42,923 nt of DNA from Thermodesulfobacteriota bacterium. Its GTDB lineage: Bacteria > Desulfobacterota > Desulfuromonadia > Desulfuromonadales > Geopsychrobacteraceae. The stretch lies in the NCBI GenBank assembly GCA_028282145.1, contig JANQIN010000026.1, positions 1 through 42,923 of the forward strand, given 5' to 3'. The stretch's first letter is position 1, and the number at the start of each line of letters is the position of its first letter. Below, piece after piece: positions 1 through 8,075 of the stretch. The position numbers were made by a program, and so were the translations under genes. The notes under the pieces were generated by a model. The model saw nothing but the letters and a program-made list of their open reading frames with translations. It ran no database searches and was not told the origin of the DNA.

Positions 1-65
1 AGCACGGCACGAGATGACCCATGATCGTCGATTGCAGCAGAAGAGCCTATGGATCATTCAGGCGT

Positions 66-1844
66 CTACATGGCGAGTCGCGACTTTTCCGGACTCAGCT
101 TGGCCTCCAGCCTGCGTGCGTACAGACTCATCCCGTAGCAACAGACGAAGTAGAGGACGGCAGCCGTCGTATAGATCTCAAAGGCGTTGACCAACAGGCG
201 GTTGTTGAGCACATAGGCCACGGTGGTCAACTCGGTCACACTGATGATATATGCCAGCGAGGTATCCTTGAAGATGGCGATAAAGAGCCCGACAATCGCC
301 GGGATCATCTGTTTGAGCGCCTGTGGTAAAACGATCTTACGCATGGTCTGCAGCCAGGTCAGACCGGTACTGATCGCCGCCTCGGTCTGGCCGGAAGGAA
401 GGTTCTGAATACCGGCACGAACGATCTCGGCCATATAGGCCCCGGTAAAAATAGTGATCGCGATCGTGGCGCTCCAGAAGACATCAAGCTGAACCGTGAA
501 GACGACCGGGGCAAAAAAGTAGACCCAGAAGATAACCATAATCAGGGGATTCCCCCGGATCAATTCAATATACAGAGTCGCCGGAATCCGGGCGGCAGCG
601 TTCTTCGCAGTCCGCCCGACACCCACCACCAGACCGATAAAGAAGCTGGCAACGATGACAATGACCGACATCACCACCGACATGGCCAGTCCGCCCAGGC
701 CGAAAAAGACCTCGCTCGACTCCCCGTTGGGGAAACGCCACCAGAGCATGGTCGGCAGGCTGTCCCAGATCACCTGAAAGTTGAAGGTCATCAATCCACG
801 AACGGTCTGGACAACCAGAAAGAGCAGGATCAGGACAAAGCCGCCCTTCCCTGCCCATTCGGCCCCTGTCCACAGCCCCTGTCGAATCCTCCGCAATTTC
901 AATTCGGCGGGCGAGTAGGACAAACGAGCCGCCCTCTTCACATGAATCTGATGATGCAACAGGTGACACAGCTGGGTGTACCCGGCGGTCAGGGGCCAGA
1001 AAAGCACATTGGCCGCCTGCCGCAAAATGGGTTGTTTATCCCTGGGGATAATCTTCAACCGCACATTGACCAGATTGAGAAAAAGAGAGATCAGCATCGA
1101 CAGGCCCAGGTAAATCCCTGTCGCAACCGCAGTGGCCTCGAACCCGGCGTAGGTCAGCGACTCGACCTCCTGTGCACTCCAGCAGACCTCGGCCACCCCA
1201 ACGGTCATCGCCAGGGAGGAATTCTTCATATTGTTGAGAAATTCACTGCCCAGCGGTGGGATGATCTGGCGAAAAGCCAGAGGGAGAATGATCTTGCGCA
1301 AAGTCTGGGGAAAGGTGAGGCCCGACGAATAGGAGGCTTCCAACAATCCTTTGGGAATCGATTGAATCCCAGCCCGTATAATCTCAGCGACAAAGGCTGC
1401 AGTATAAATCCCCAGGCCGATGGTCGCGACCCAGAACTCGAAATTGAGTTCGAACAGCTTCATCCGGATCTCTTCCGGGAACGCCATCGGCAGGGCGAAA
1501 TTCCAGAAGAACAGTTGCACCAGCAGCGGCGTGTTACGAAAGAACTCGATGACCGAAGTGGCAAAGTAGTAGACCGGTTTGAACGACGACAGTCGCGCCA
1601 GTCCCAGGGTGGTCCCGAGCACCAGTGCAAGAACGGCTGAATAGAGGGAGATCTGAACCGTCAGATTCAGCCCCTGCACCATCATTTCTCCCAGATGACC
1701 GTATTCCGTTTCGGAAGTAAAGACCGCCCAGTTGAAATCGTAGTCAAAACGGAATATCCAGCCGAAGTAATAAACGAACAGCCCGGCCAATCCGCTGAGG
1801 AACAGGTACTGCACCCAGGTTTTCTCAAAAAGTCGTATCAGCAT
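66..1844 (-). CDS. Fused amino acid ABC transporter permease (two permease domains)
   Basis: Inner-membrane channel of a polar amino acid (HAAT/PAAT family) importer, 592 residues, about twice the usual length for this family. It carries two BPD_transp_1 domains in one chain, roughly residues 50-270 and 375-590. Each has its own EAA cytoplasmic loop that contacts the ATPase: one begins EIIRAGIQSIPKG at about residue 154, the other EIVRAGIQNLPSG at residue 473. Most relatives encode the two permeases separately (GltJ/GltK, AapQ/AapM), so the fusion probably forms the whole channel alone. It is the last gene of a leftward operon behind the binding protein, 263 bases away. The start has only a weak ribosome site. 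The substrate cannot be read from sequence; glutamate/aspartate or general L-amino acids are the likely choices. Confidence 0.9.
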   Translation of the reverse strand: MLIRLFEKTWVQYLFLSGLAGLFVYYFGWIFRFDYDFNWAVFTSETEYGHLGEMMVQGLNLTVQISLYSAVLALVLGTTLGLARLSSFKPVYYFATSVIEFFRNTPLLVQLFFWNFALPMAFPEEIRMKLFELNFEFWVATIGLGIYTAAFVAEIIRAGIQSIPKGLLEASYSSGLTFPQTLRKIILPLAFRQIIPPLGSEFLNNMKNSSLAMTVGVAEVCWSAQEVESLTYAGFEATAVATGIYLGLSMLISLFLNLVNVRLKIIPRDKQPILRQAANVLFWPLTAGYTQLCHLLHHQIHVKRAARLSYSPAELKLRRIRQGLWTGAEWAGKGGFVLILLFLVVQTVRGLMTFNFQVIWDSLPTMLWWRFPNGESSEVFFGLGGLAMSVVMSVIVIVASFFIGLVVGVGRTAKNAAARIPATLYIELIRGNPLIMVIFWVYFFAPVVFTVQLDVFWSATIAITIFTGAYMAEIVRAGIQNLPSGQTEAAISTGLTWLQTMRKIVLPQALKQMIPAIVGLFIAIFKDTSLAYIISVTELTTVAYVLNNRLLVNAFEIYTTAAVLYFVCCYGMSLYARRLEAKLSPEKSRLAM

Positions 1845-2107
1845 GGCACCACAAGTAAACGACTGCCCCGGGAGGGAAACCTCCCGGGACGGTTTGTTAT
1901 GATTTTTGATCTTTCTATAGCTTGATCAAAGTCGGGTTATTCGTGAACCTTCGGCGCAAAACCGACCCGTGTGCTTCAGATCGATCCAAGCGCAGATTCA
2001 CGCCTTGCAGGCAGGCCTGAAGGCCTGTCGAAACACGCGAAGCGAGCATGGGTCGAGATGAGGTGCAATGGACGGTCGCAGCATAATGGATTCATGAAAG
2101 ATCCGAC
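1845..2107 (-). other. Long intercistronic gap with hairpins
   Basis: This gap separates the binding-protein and permease genes of one operon and holds no credible gene. It contains a perfect 9-bp stem at 1867-1875/1880-1888 (CCCGGGAGG with a four-base loop) just before the permease start, and a 6-bp stem at 2012-2017/2022-2027. Neither has a T-run on the minus strand, so they are probably RNA-stabilising or partial attenuating hairpins that keep binding-protein levels above permease levels. That role is inferred. Confidence 0.5.
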
Positions 2108-2941
2108 TTAAGGCCACATTTCGATCTGCTCGGTCATGGGGAACGGAGTTTCGGTATTGGGACCGAACCACTTATTGTAGATGGCCATGTAGGTGCCATC
2201 CTTCCACATGTCCTGCAAGGTGAAGTTAATCGTGTCACGCCACCTGGAGTCGTCCTCCGGCAGACCGATGCCGTAAGGCTCCGGGGAGATGAATTCACCC
2301 ACCAACTCGTACTTGCCCGGCTCCTTCGCCGCCAGGGCGATCAGCAGGGTGGAGTCGGTGGTGATCGCCTGTACCCGGCCGGAGCGCAGGGCTTCGAACA
2401 TCTCGACTTCGTTCTGGTAGCCGGTGACTTTGGGGTTCTTGTTGCCCAGGGACTTGAGAAACTTCTTGGCATTGACAATGGAGGTCGTCCCCTGCATCGA
2501 ACCGATTTTGGCGTTCTTCAGAGCGGCACCGTCGGCAAACTGGCCTTTGCGAGCGAGAAACTTCTGACCATCAAAGAAATAGGTGATGGAGAAGTCGATC
2601 TTTTCATCACGGATCCGCTTGTGGGTCATGTTGGACAAAACCATGTCGACCTTGGGTGGGTTGGTTTGCACAAAGGAGATCCGGGTCTTGTTGTTCACCA
2701 CGACCTTCTCAAGCTTGGCACCCAGTCGCTTGGCGATCTCGGTAGCAACGTCCACGTCAAAACCGACCCATTCGTTTTGGGCATTGATAAACCCGAACGG
2801 TTTCCCTTTATTGGAGATCCCGGCCCGGACCACTTTATCTCCGGTCACCCGATCGTAGGTGGGACCCGCTACCGCAGCAGAAGCGGCCACCAGGCCGATC
2901 GCTGCCATCAACACAACTGCCTTTTGAATCATCTTGCGCAT
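2108..2941 (-). CDS. Amino acid ABC transporter periplasmic binding protein
   Basis: Secreted receptor of the polar amino acid importer, 277 residues, of the SBP_bac_3 family. A Sec signal peptide occupies about residues 1-25 (MRKMIQKAVVLMAAIG..., AXA-type end near AVAG). The mature part has the typical two-lobe hallmarks, including GVFD-like WVGFDVDVATEIAKRLG and a later segment ending KWFGPNTETPFPM. The start is well supported by an AAGGAGAAGAGGA leader. It lies between its ATPase gene (upstream) and the fused permease gene (downstream). Family membership is clear; the ligand is not. There is no lipobox, so it is expected to be soluble in the periplasm. Confidence 0.9.
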   Translation of the reverse strand: MRKMIQKAVVLMAAIGLVAASAAVAGPTYDRVTGDKVVRAGISNKGKPFGFINAQNEWVGFDVDVATEIAKRLGAKLEKVVVNNKTRISFVQTNPPKVDMVLSNMTHKRIRDEKIDFSITYFFDGQKFLARKGQFADGAALKNAKIGSMQGTTSIVNAKKFLKSLGNKNPKVTGYQNEVEMFEALRSGRVQAITTDSTLLIALAAKEPGKYELVGEFISPEPYGIGLPEDDSRWRDTINFTLQDMWKDGTYMAIYNKWFGPNTETPFPMTEQIEMWP

Positions 2942-2978
2942 TCCTCTTCTCCTTGGTGTTATTGATGGTGCATACCAG

Positions 2979-2998
2979 TGAGGCGGCTTCCCGCCTCA
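2979..2998 (-). other. Intercistronic hairpin upstream of the binding-protein gene
   Basis: Perfect 8-bp inverted repeat TGAGGCGG/CCGCCTCA with a 4-base loop (GAAG on the minus strand). It sits between the ATPase and binding-protein genes, about 40 bases before the latter's start. No T-run follows on the minus strand, so a 5'-end stabiliser or processing site is more likely than a terminator. Confidence 0.5.
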
Positions 2999-3035
2999 TA
3001 ACCCTCCTGGGCATGGTTTCAAAATATTCCAGTTT

Positions 3036-3785
3036 TCAATGACTCAATATTTTGCTCAGAAACGATTTGGTCCGATCGCTCTGCGGATTATTGAAAAACT
3101 CTTCCGGAGTGTTCTGCTCGACCAACCGTCCTTCGTCCATAAAGATCACCCGGTCGGCAACCTCCCGGGCAAATCCCATCTCGTGGGTGACACAGACCAT
3201 GGTCATCCCTTCCCGGGCCAGGTTCTTCATGACGTCCAGGACCTCGTTGATCATCTCGGGGTCCAGCGCCGACGTCGGTTCATCAAACAACATGATTTTC
3301 GGTTTCATCGCCAGGCCGCGTGCAATAGCCACCCGTTGTTGTTGTCCACCGGAAAGCTGACTGGGATAAGCGTCGGCCTTATCCGGAATATTGACTTTGG
3401 CCAGAAGATCGTGGGCCAGATCGAGTGCATCCCTCCGAGCCATCTTTCGCACCAGGGTCGGAGCCAGCAGGATGTTTTCCAGCACCGTCATATGAGGGTA
3501 GAGGTTGAACTGCTGAAAAACAAAACCAACCTCCGCCCTCAACTGGACCAGGTTGATCTTCGGATCGTCCAAATCCATCCCGTCGACGACAATCCGCCCT
3601 TTCTGGATCGGTTCGAGCCGGTTGATGGTGCGGATCATGGTGCTTTTGCCCGAACCGGAAGGACCACAGACAACGACCACCTCTCCTGAGGCGATTTCGA
3701 GACTGACATCTTTGAGGACATGGAGGTCTTCGCCATACCACTTATTGACATTGTTCAGATGAATCACAGCGTCACCTTTTGACAT
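3036..3785 (-). CDS. Amino acid ABC transporter ATP-binding protein (GlnQ/AapP type)
   Basis: Cytoplasmic ATPase of the polar amino acid importer, about 249 residues from the start chosen here. It has Walker [10 protein letters not shown], the Q-loop context [11 protein letters not shown], the intact signature LSGGQQQR, Walker [15 protein letters not shown] and the switch histidine in VTHEMGFA. It is the first gene of the operon with the binding protein and fused permease. An in-frame GTG at 3812 would add nine residues (MPQRVPNIP), but it lacks a ribosome site and the conserved family sequence begins near [10 protein letters not shown]; neither start has a good Shine-Dalgarno. The promoter must lie in the 3786-3990 region shared with the divergent rubrerythrin gene. 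Confidence 0.92.
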   Translation of the reverse strand: MSKGDAVIHLNNVNKWYGEDLHVLKDVSLEIASGEVVVVCGPSGSGKSTMIRTINRLEPIQKGRIVVDGMDLDDPKINLVQLRAEVGFVFQQFNLYPHMTVLENILLAPTLVRKMARRDALDLAHDLLAKVNIPDKADAYPSQLSGGQQQRVAIARGLAMKPKIMLFDEPTSALDPEMINEVLDVMKNLAREGMTMVCVTHEMGFAREVADRVIFMDEGRLVEQNTPEEFFNNPQSDRTKSFLSKILSH

Positions 3786-3871
3786 TGGAATATTCGGTAC
3801 CCTCTGAGGCACAAGGGGCGATGGTAACAGGTTCGCAATCGAAAAAAAACACTCTTTTCGCCAATATTGCT

Positions 3872-3966
3872 GTAATTATTACGCAGATCTGAACACTTTA
3901 ATCGCCAATGAAATCTCGGCATTTTTGCGCTGTTCCGAAGGCTCGCCGAACCCTTTATGTAATTAC
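3872..3966. promoter_or_regulatory. AT-rich palindromes in the divergent ABC/rubrerythrin control region
   Basis: GTAAT-T-ATTAC at 3872-3882 is a perfect 5-1-5 palindrome, and GTAATTAC recurs at 3959-3966, about 20 bases before the rubrerythrin -35. The layout resembles PerR-type operators (TTATAAT-N-ATTATAA), and PerR commonly controls rubrerythrin and superoxide reductase, but the match is only partial. The region between the two divergent genes holds no other gene. Confidence 0.3.
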
Positions 3967-3985
3967 GGTGGGTTAGGTCGATTCA

Positions 3986-4013
3986 TTGAAATCGGAATCA
4001 CTTTTGTTACACT
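3986..4013 (+). promoter_or_regulatory. Probable sigma-70 promoter for rubrerythrin
   Basis: TTGAAA (3986-3991) and TACACT (4008-4013) are separated by 16 bases, close to the sigma-70 consensus. The predicted start near 4020 would give a leader of about 50 bases. That leader contains a strong hairpin at 4030-4053. Confidence 0.5.
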
Positions 4014-4029
4014 TTGCGCATTTGCCTGT

Positions 4030-4053
4030 GCGACCGGAATGACTCCCGGTCGC
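4030..4053 (+). other. 5' UTR hairpin before rubrerythrin
   Basis: GCGACCGG (4030-4037) pairs perfectly with CCGGTCGC (4046-4053) around an 8-base loop, ending 18 bases before the start codon. It leaves the GGGAGG ribosome site free, so it could protect the 5' end of the transcript. Confidence 0.45.
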
Positions 4054-4071
4054 CAGAATCGGGAGGCCGCC

Positions 4072-4644
4072 ATGTCCCTGAAAGGTACTCGAACCGAGAA
4101 GAATCTTCTGGTTGCGTTCGCCGGTGAAAGCCAGGCCCGTAACCGTTACACCTTTTTCGCTGCCCAGGCGAAAAAGGAAGGTTATGTCCAGATTGCCTCA
4201 ATCTTTGAGGAGACTGCAGATCAGGAAAAGGAGCACGCCAAACGGTTTTTCAAGTTCCTGGAAGGGGGCGATGTGGAGATTTTGGCCGCCTACCCGGCCG
4301 GCCGGATCGGCACCACCGGGGAAAACCTGCTCGCTGCAGCGGAAGGTGAACGGATGGAGTGGGGGACTCTTTATCCCGACTTTGCCGATGTGGCCCAACA
4401 GGAAGGCTTCCCGGAAGTCGCAGCAGCCTTCGAAGCCATTCTGGTTGCCGAAAAGCATCATGAGAAACGTTACCGGGACCTGGCAGCGAATATCGAAGCA
4501 GGACGCGTTTTCAAGCGTGAGGCTAAGGTGGTCTGGCGCTGCCGCAAATGCGGTTTTCTTCACGAAGGGGAGGAGGCGCTAGAGCTCTGTCCCGCCTGCA
4601 TACATCCCCAGGCTCACTTCGAGCTTTTGGGCGAAAACTACTGA
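4072..4644 (+). CDS. rbr: Rubrerythrin
   Basis: Non-haem di-iron peroxidase that reduces hydrogen peroxide in anaerobes, 190 residues from this start. An N-terminal four-helix ferritin-like domain carries the iron ligands in GESQARNRY, EETADQEKEHAKR, EGERMEW and EKHHEKRY. A C-terminal rubredoxin-like iron site follows, with two CxxC pairs (CRKCG and CPAC). The reading frame stays open upstream to 3925, but the start at 4072 has GGGAGG seven bases before it and matches the family N-terminus (MSLKGT). The superoxide reductase gene follows 63 bases downstream, so the pair removes superoxide and then the peroxide made from it. Confidence 0.95.
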   Translation: MSLKGTRTEKNLLVAFAGESQARNRYTFFAAQAKKEGYVQIASIFEETADQEKEHAKRFFKFLEGGDVEILAAYPAGRIGTTGENLLAAAEGERMEWGTLYPDFADVAQQEGFPEVAAAFEAILVAEKHHEKRYRDLAANIEAGRVFKREAKVVWRCRKCGFLHEGEEALELCPACIHPQAHFELLGENY

Positions 4645-4707
4645 CACCTTTTTGCATGACCATTTTCCCCGCTTAAACAAGCGGGCCAACAACCAACAGG
4701 AGGAATT

Positions 4708-5088
4708 GTGGCCAGTCAATATGAAGTGTATAAGTGTGATCTGTGTGGCAACATCTGTGAGGTTCTTCAGGGCGGCGCCGGCGAGCTGGTCTGCTGCGGT
4801 GAGCCGATGAAGCTTCTGAAAGAAAACACCGTCGATGCAGCGACCGAAAAGCATGTTCCCGTCATCGAAAAAGGGGACGGTTTCATCAAGGTTTCCGTTG
4901 GCTCCGTAGCCCACCCGATGGAAACAGCTCATTTCATTCAGTGGATTGAGCTCATTGCTGACGGTAAGAGCTACAAGCAGTTTCTGCAGCCTGGTGAGGC
5001 GCCGGAGGCCGTGTTCAACGTAACCGCCGACCAGGTAACTGCGCGCGAATACTGTAATCTGCACGGTCAGTGGAAAGCCGAAGCGTAA
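4708..5088 (+). CDS. dfx: Desulfoferrodoxin (2Fe superoxide reductase)
   Basis: Reduces superoxide to hydrogen peroxide without making oxygen; cytoplasmic, 126 residues, the usual length. The N-terminal desulforedoxin domain has the Fe(Cys)4 ligands C10, C13, C29 and C30. The catalytic domain shows the His4Cys site: a histidine in EKHVP, two in [10 protein letters not shown], and the Cys and His of [10 protein letters not shown]. Translation starts at GTG 4708, five bases after AGGAGG. It is expected to be co-transcribed with the rubrerythrin gene and is followed by a clear terminator. Confidence 0.96.
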   Translation: MASQYEVYKCDLCGNICEVLQGGAGELVCCGEPMKLLKENTVDAATEKHVPVIEKGDGFIKVSVGSVAHPMETAHFIQWIELIADGKSYKQFLQPGEAPEAVFNVTADQVTAREYCNLHGQWKAEA

Positions 5089-5110
5089 AGATTCGGTGAA
5101 GTTTCATCCC

Positions 5111-5139
5111 AAAGCCGGCCCGGAAGGGTCGGCTTTTTT
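5111..5139 (+). terminator. Rho-independent terminator of the rbr-dfx operon
   Basis: AAAGCCGGCCC (5111-5121) pairs with GGGTCGGCTTT (5126-5136), 11 bp with one G-U, around a GGAA loop, running into T6 at 5134-5139. Confidence 0.9.
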
Positions 5140-5145
5140 ATTTAT

Positions 5146-5154
5146 TGGTATGAT
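5146..5154 (+). promoter_or_regulatory. Extended -10 promoter candidate for the lipoprotein gene
   Basis: TGGTATGAT is an extended -10 element (TG-N-TATGAT) right after the rbr-dfx terminator and about 30 bases before the start codon of the lipoprotein gene. No good -35 is visible, as is usual for this class. Confidence 0.4.
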
Positions 5155-5183
5155 GGGCTAGCGGGAGGAAACGGAGCCTCGTC

Positions 5184-5708
5184 ATGACAAATCCATCCAG
5201 ATCGGCCCAATACCACACACGTATCGCAGCAGGCTTGACAGCGCTCCTGCTGACTTTTGGTTGCATGCCTTCTCCACCGGTTGCCGACGCGCGACTCAAA
5301 GGGATCGCCAGCCTTCACATCGAGGACACCACCATCGGATCGGTCGCCCTTGTACCTTCGGAAGCCAATCGTGTTGCCAAAACGCTCACGGTAGAACTCC
5401 AAAAAGCGCTTGAAGCGCGGGGTTATGTCGTTCAACCGTCCAACGTTGATGCCCGCCTCAAGGTTCACATCGATTACGTGCGGGACCAGCGGGTCCACCA
5501 CAGTTACTGGTGGGAAAGAAGGTGGCCAAAGATCGAACTCTACGGCACCATGACCCTGATCGGTGGAGACGGTGAGAAGCTCAGCCGGCAGGAGGTTTTC
5601 GCCGAAGGCCCTGTGGACAGCCTTAGCGACCCGGAAATCTACGGGACCCTGGCCCCATCGAAGAATCTGGCCAGGGCCATTGCAGCCCGCTTTCCTTTAC
5701 GGAGATAG
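5184..5708 (+). CDS. Uncharacterised lipoprotein
   Basis: 174-residue protein with a positively charged start, a hydrophobic stretch and a lipobox ending LTFGC27, so probably a lipoprotein processed by LspA. The mature part has a YajG/DUF4136-like flavour: two paired elements (ALVPSEANRVAKTLTVELQKALEARGYVVQ and VDARLKVHIDYVRDQ) suggest a small alpha/beta periplasmic domain. A GGGAGGAAACGGAG leader supports the start. No enzymatic motif is seen and I do not assign a function. It stands alone, convergent with the protease gene only 18 bases away. Confidence 0.75.
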   Translation: MTNPSRSAQYHTRIAAGLTALLLTFGCMPSPPVADARLKGIASLHIEDTTIGSVALVPSEANRVAKTLTVELQKALEARGYVVQPSNVDARLKVHIDYVRDQRVHHSYWWERRWPKIELYGTMTLIGGDGEKLSRQEVFAEGPVDSLSDPEIYGTLAPSKNLARAIAARFPLRR

Positions 5709-5726
5709 GACCACACTGCCGACTCT

Positions 5727-6956
5727 CTAGTCCGGCCGGCTTAAAGCCGCGACCCTCTCTGTTGCAGGAGGATGGGAATAATAAAACCGGGCGTAGAGGG
5801 GATGGGGATGCAGATTGCTGAGGTTCTCCCGGCTGAGCTTTATCAGAGCCGATGCCAGTGCTCCCGGGTTTCCGGTCAACTCTCCGGCATAACCATCGGC
5901 TTGCCACTCCTGTTTCCTCGACCGCCAGCTGGACCAGGGGATGCCGAAAAAGCCGAGGAGCGATCCGGCGAACCCCAGTATCAGAAAGCGAGCATAGTCC
6001 GAAGCCTGGATCAGACCGACCAGAGAGGGGACCTCTGGCCTTTTGAGGCACCACCAGCCAGCAAAACAGGCACCGAGAGAAATCAGCAAGGTGCGTATGA
6101 GTGTTTTCCGGATGTGCCCGTATTTCCAATGTCCCAATTCGTGCGCCAGAACCGCCAGAATCTCCTCATGCCCCATCTGCTCCAGCAAGGTGTCAAAAAG
6201 AACAATACGTTTATCCTTTCCGATCCCCGTAAAATAGGCATTGGAGTGACCGCTTCGTCGGCTGGCATCGACCTGGAAAATCTTCTCCACCCGCAGGCCT
6301 GTCTTTTCAACCAGAGTTTGGATTCCCGTTCCCAGTTCCGAGTCCTGTAACGGGGTGAACTTAAAGAAAAGGGGCTCAATCACGTAGGGGCTGATCCAAA
6401 TGACAAAGAGCACAAAGAGTGCGAGTACGCCCCAGACCGGTAGCCACCACCATTCCGGCAGGGCATTTACCAGAGCCAACGCTCCCGCCAGAAGCGTGCC
6501 CATAAAGAGGACGGTGAGAAGCAGCCCCTTGAACTGGTCGGCGCACCAGAGGCGGAAAGTCGTCGTGTTGAAGCCATGACGCTCTTCCACGACAAAGGTA
6601 CGCCAAAGGTTAAAAGGCAGGCTCAAGAGTGTACTGGCAACAAAAAGCCCCCCGAAAAAGGTCAGCCCACTCGTCAGATAGCCTGTCGAAACCGTATTGA
6701 CCCAGCGATCGTAGAACCCCAGTCCTCCGCCAAACAGAAAGTACAGCACAACAGCCTGGGAAGACAACGACTCCACCAACCCCAGACGGCTGAGAGCCAA
6801 AGTGTAATCCCGGCTTTTCTTCAGCGTTTCCCGGTCGATCACCCCCTCGAACCCTGCGGGGACCCGGTGACCGTGTCTTTTGAGATGGTTGAGATTGAGT
6901 TGGCGTAGAACCAAACGCACCAGCAGGACCCCAAGGGCACACCATAATAACACCAT
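5727..6956 (-). CDS. M48 family (Ste24-type) integral membrane zinc protease
   Basis: 409-residue polytopic membrane protease of the CAAX prenyl protease 1/Ste24 family. The zinc-binding motif is H272-E273-L-G-H276 (AHELGHWKYGH), and a downstream glutamate lies in QEWQADGYAGEL. Several hydrophobic segments precede and flank the catalytic helix, and the length matches the family. In bacteria these proteins are thought to degrade membrane or envelope proteins, since prenylation is absent. The start is supported by AAGGTGG. It lies 20 bases downstream of the DUF523/DUF1722 gene on the same strand and is probably co-transcribed with it. Confidence 0.9.
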   Translation of the reverse strand: MVLLWCALGVLLVRLVLRQLNLNHLKRHGHRVPAGFEGVIDRETLKKSRDYTLALSRLGLVESLSSQAVVLYFLFGGGLGFYDRWVNTVSTGYLTSGLTFFGGLFVASTLLSLPFNLWRTFVVEERHGFNTTTFRLWCADQFKGLLLTVLFMGTLLAGALALVNALPEWWWLPVWGVLALFVLFVIWISPYVIEPLFFKFTPLQDSELGTGIQTLVEKTGLRVEKIFQVDASRRSGHSNAYFTGIGKDKRIVLFDTLLEQMGHEEILAVLAHELGHWKYGHIRKTLIRTLLISLGACFAGWWCLKRPEVPSLVGLIQASDYARFLILGFAGSLLGFFGIPWSSWRSRKQEWQADGYAGELTGNPGALASALIKLSRENLSNLHPHPLYARFYYSHPPATERVAALSRPD

Positions 6957-6976
6957 GACAGGACCACCTTTGTGGA

Positions 6977-7924
6977 TCAGAGTTGGACCCGCAACTTCAG
7001 CTCCAGCGGGTGCGGATGCAGGTAAACCTGCTGGTTCAGATAGGGCTCTCCATATTTGCGGGTAAAATGATTCAACAGGGTAATCGGTACCAGCAGGGGA
7101 ACAAGCCCGGCACGATAATGATCAAACAGTTCCAGAGCTTCGACCTTCTCCTCCGCTGTCAAATCTTTCTTGAAGTAACCGAGTACGTGCTGAAGAACGT
7201 TCACCTGCTTGCGCACGGTGGTCTTCAACCGCACCGCTTTCATCAGGCAGGTCTCATACCCGTCAATAAAATCCTCCCGGCTTATAACACCGACTTGAGC
7301 CACCAGCTTCCCCATCTGCCGCAACAGGTCCGGGCTGTGAGACATCAAGAGAAGTTTGTGCCGGGCATGAAACTCAACCAGGGCTCCTGAGGTCCCGGCT
7401 GCCAGAGCTTCACGCCACCGCTTGAAGGTAAAAACACATTCAATAAAGGTTTCTTTCAGCTTGGGGTCGTGCAAACGGCCATCCTCTTCCACGGGGACCA
7501 GAGGGAAACTTTCCATAAAGATGCGGGCGAACATTCCGACACCGGTTTTTTTCGGCATGCCGCTATCATCATAAAGGCGAACCCGCTCCATTCCGCTGGA
7601 CGGCGACTTGGACTTGAAAATAAAACCGCAGAGATTTTCGGAGGCCAGCTCTTCCACCCGCTCCCGAGCCCAAGCTTCCATCCTCTCGGTGATATCTTCT
7701 CCACTTTGGGAAAAGACCAGGCGCGCCTCATCCGGTTTCTTGCCGATCAACCGCAATGCCGGCCGCGGTGTGGGCAGGCCAAGCTCCACTTCAGGGCAGA
7801 CCGGCACATAGTCGACAAACTGCCCCAGGGTATCCCGCAGCCAGCGATCCAGCTTATGGCCCCCATCGTAACGAACCTTCTCGCCCAGCAGACAAGAACT
7901 GATCCCTACCCGAATTTTTTCCAT
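6977..7924 (-). CDS. DUF523 and DUF1722 domain protein
   Basis: 315 residues. The N-terminal DUF523 domain (about residues 1-150) has the family features ISSCLLGEKVRYDGGHK, CPEVELGLPTPR and LCGFIFKSKSPSSG. The C-terminal DUF1722 domain (about 190-305) includes HKLLLMSHSP and a helical segment ending NQVYLHPHP-like LNQQVYLHPHPLELKLR. This fusion (YbgA-like C-terminus) is widespread in proteobacteria, without a settled biochemical role; the conserved cysteines suggest metal or thiol chemistry. The start at ATG 7924 is preferred to 7936 because GGAGG lies just upstream. It is followed closely by the Ste24-type gene. Confidence 0.9.
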   Translation of the reverse strand: MEKIRVGISSCLLGEKVRYDGGHKLDRWLRDTLGQFVDYVPVCPEVELGLPTPRPALRLIGKKPDEARLVFSQSGEDITERMEAWARERVEELASENLCGFIFKSKSPSSGMERVRLYDDSGMPKKTGVGMFARIFMESFPLVPVEEDGRLHDPKLKETFIECVFTFKRWREALAAGTSGALVEFHARHKLLLMSHSPDLLRQMGKLVAQVGVISREDFIDGYETCLMKAVRLKTTVRKQVNVLQHVLGYFKKDLTAEEKVEALELFDHYRAGLVPLLVPITLLNHFTRKYGEPYLNQQVYLHPHPLELKLRVQL

Positions 7925-7984
7925 AGCAACCTCCATTTCACTGAAATCATAAATGGAATCGTTAGGATTGTCTCGGTGCCGGGG

Positions 7985-8021
7985 AAAAAAGGCGGGATTC
8001 GGTGTAGCACCGAACCCCGCC
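7985..8021 (-). terminator. Rho-independent terminator of the metal/ABC operon
   Basis: Read on the minus strand, 8021-8008 pairs with 8004-7991 (GGCGGG/CCCGCC plus TTCGGTG/CACCGAA, one A-C mismatch) around a 3-base loop, then runs into T6 (7990-7985). It closes the leftward operon after the DUF4857 gene. Confidence 0.88.
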
Positions 8022-8075
8022 CGTCAGCTTCAGCATTGAACAGATCCGACCTTGAGCCGGAAAGATCACTTTCGG

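Noticed and set aside
1-65. Possible gene end at the left edge
   Set aside because: No start, stop or protein pattern beyond the permease stop could be supported in these 65 bases.
5738-5750. Palindrome CGGCTTAAAGCCG near the protease gene end
   Set aside because: It is inside the C-terminal coding region of the protease, has no workable loop as RNA, and no T-run follows.
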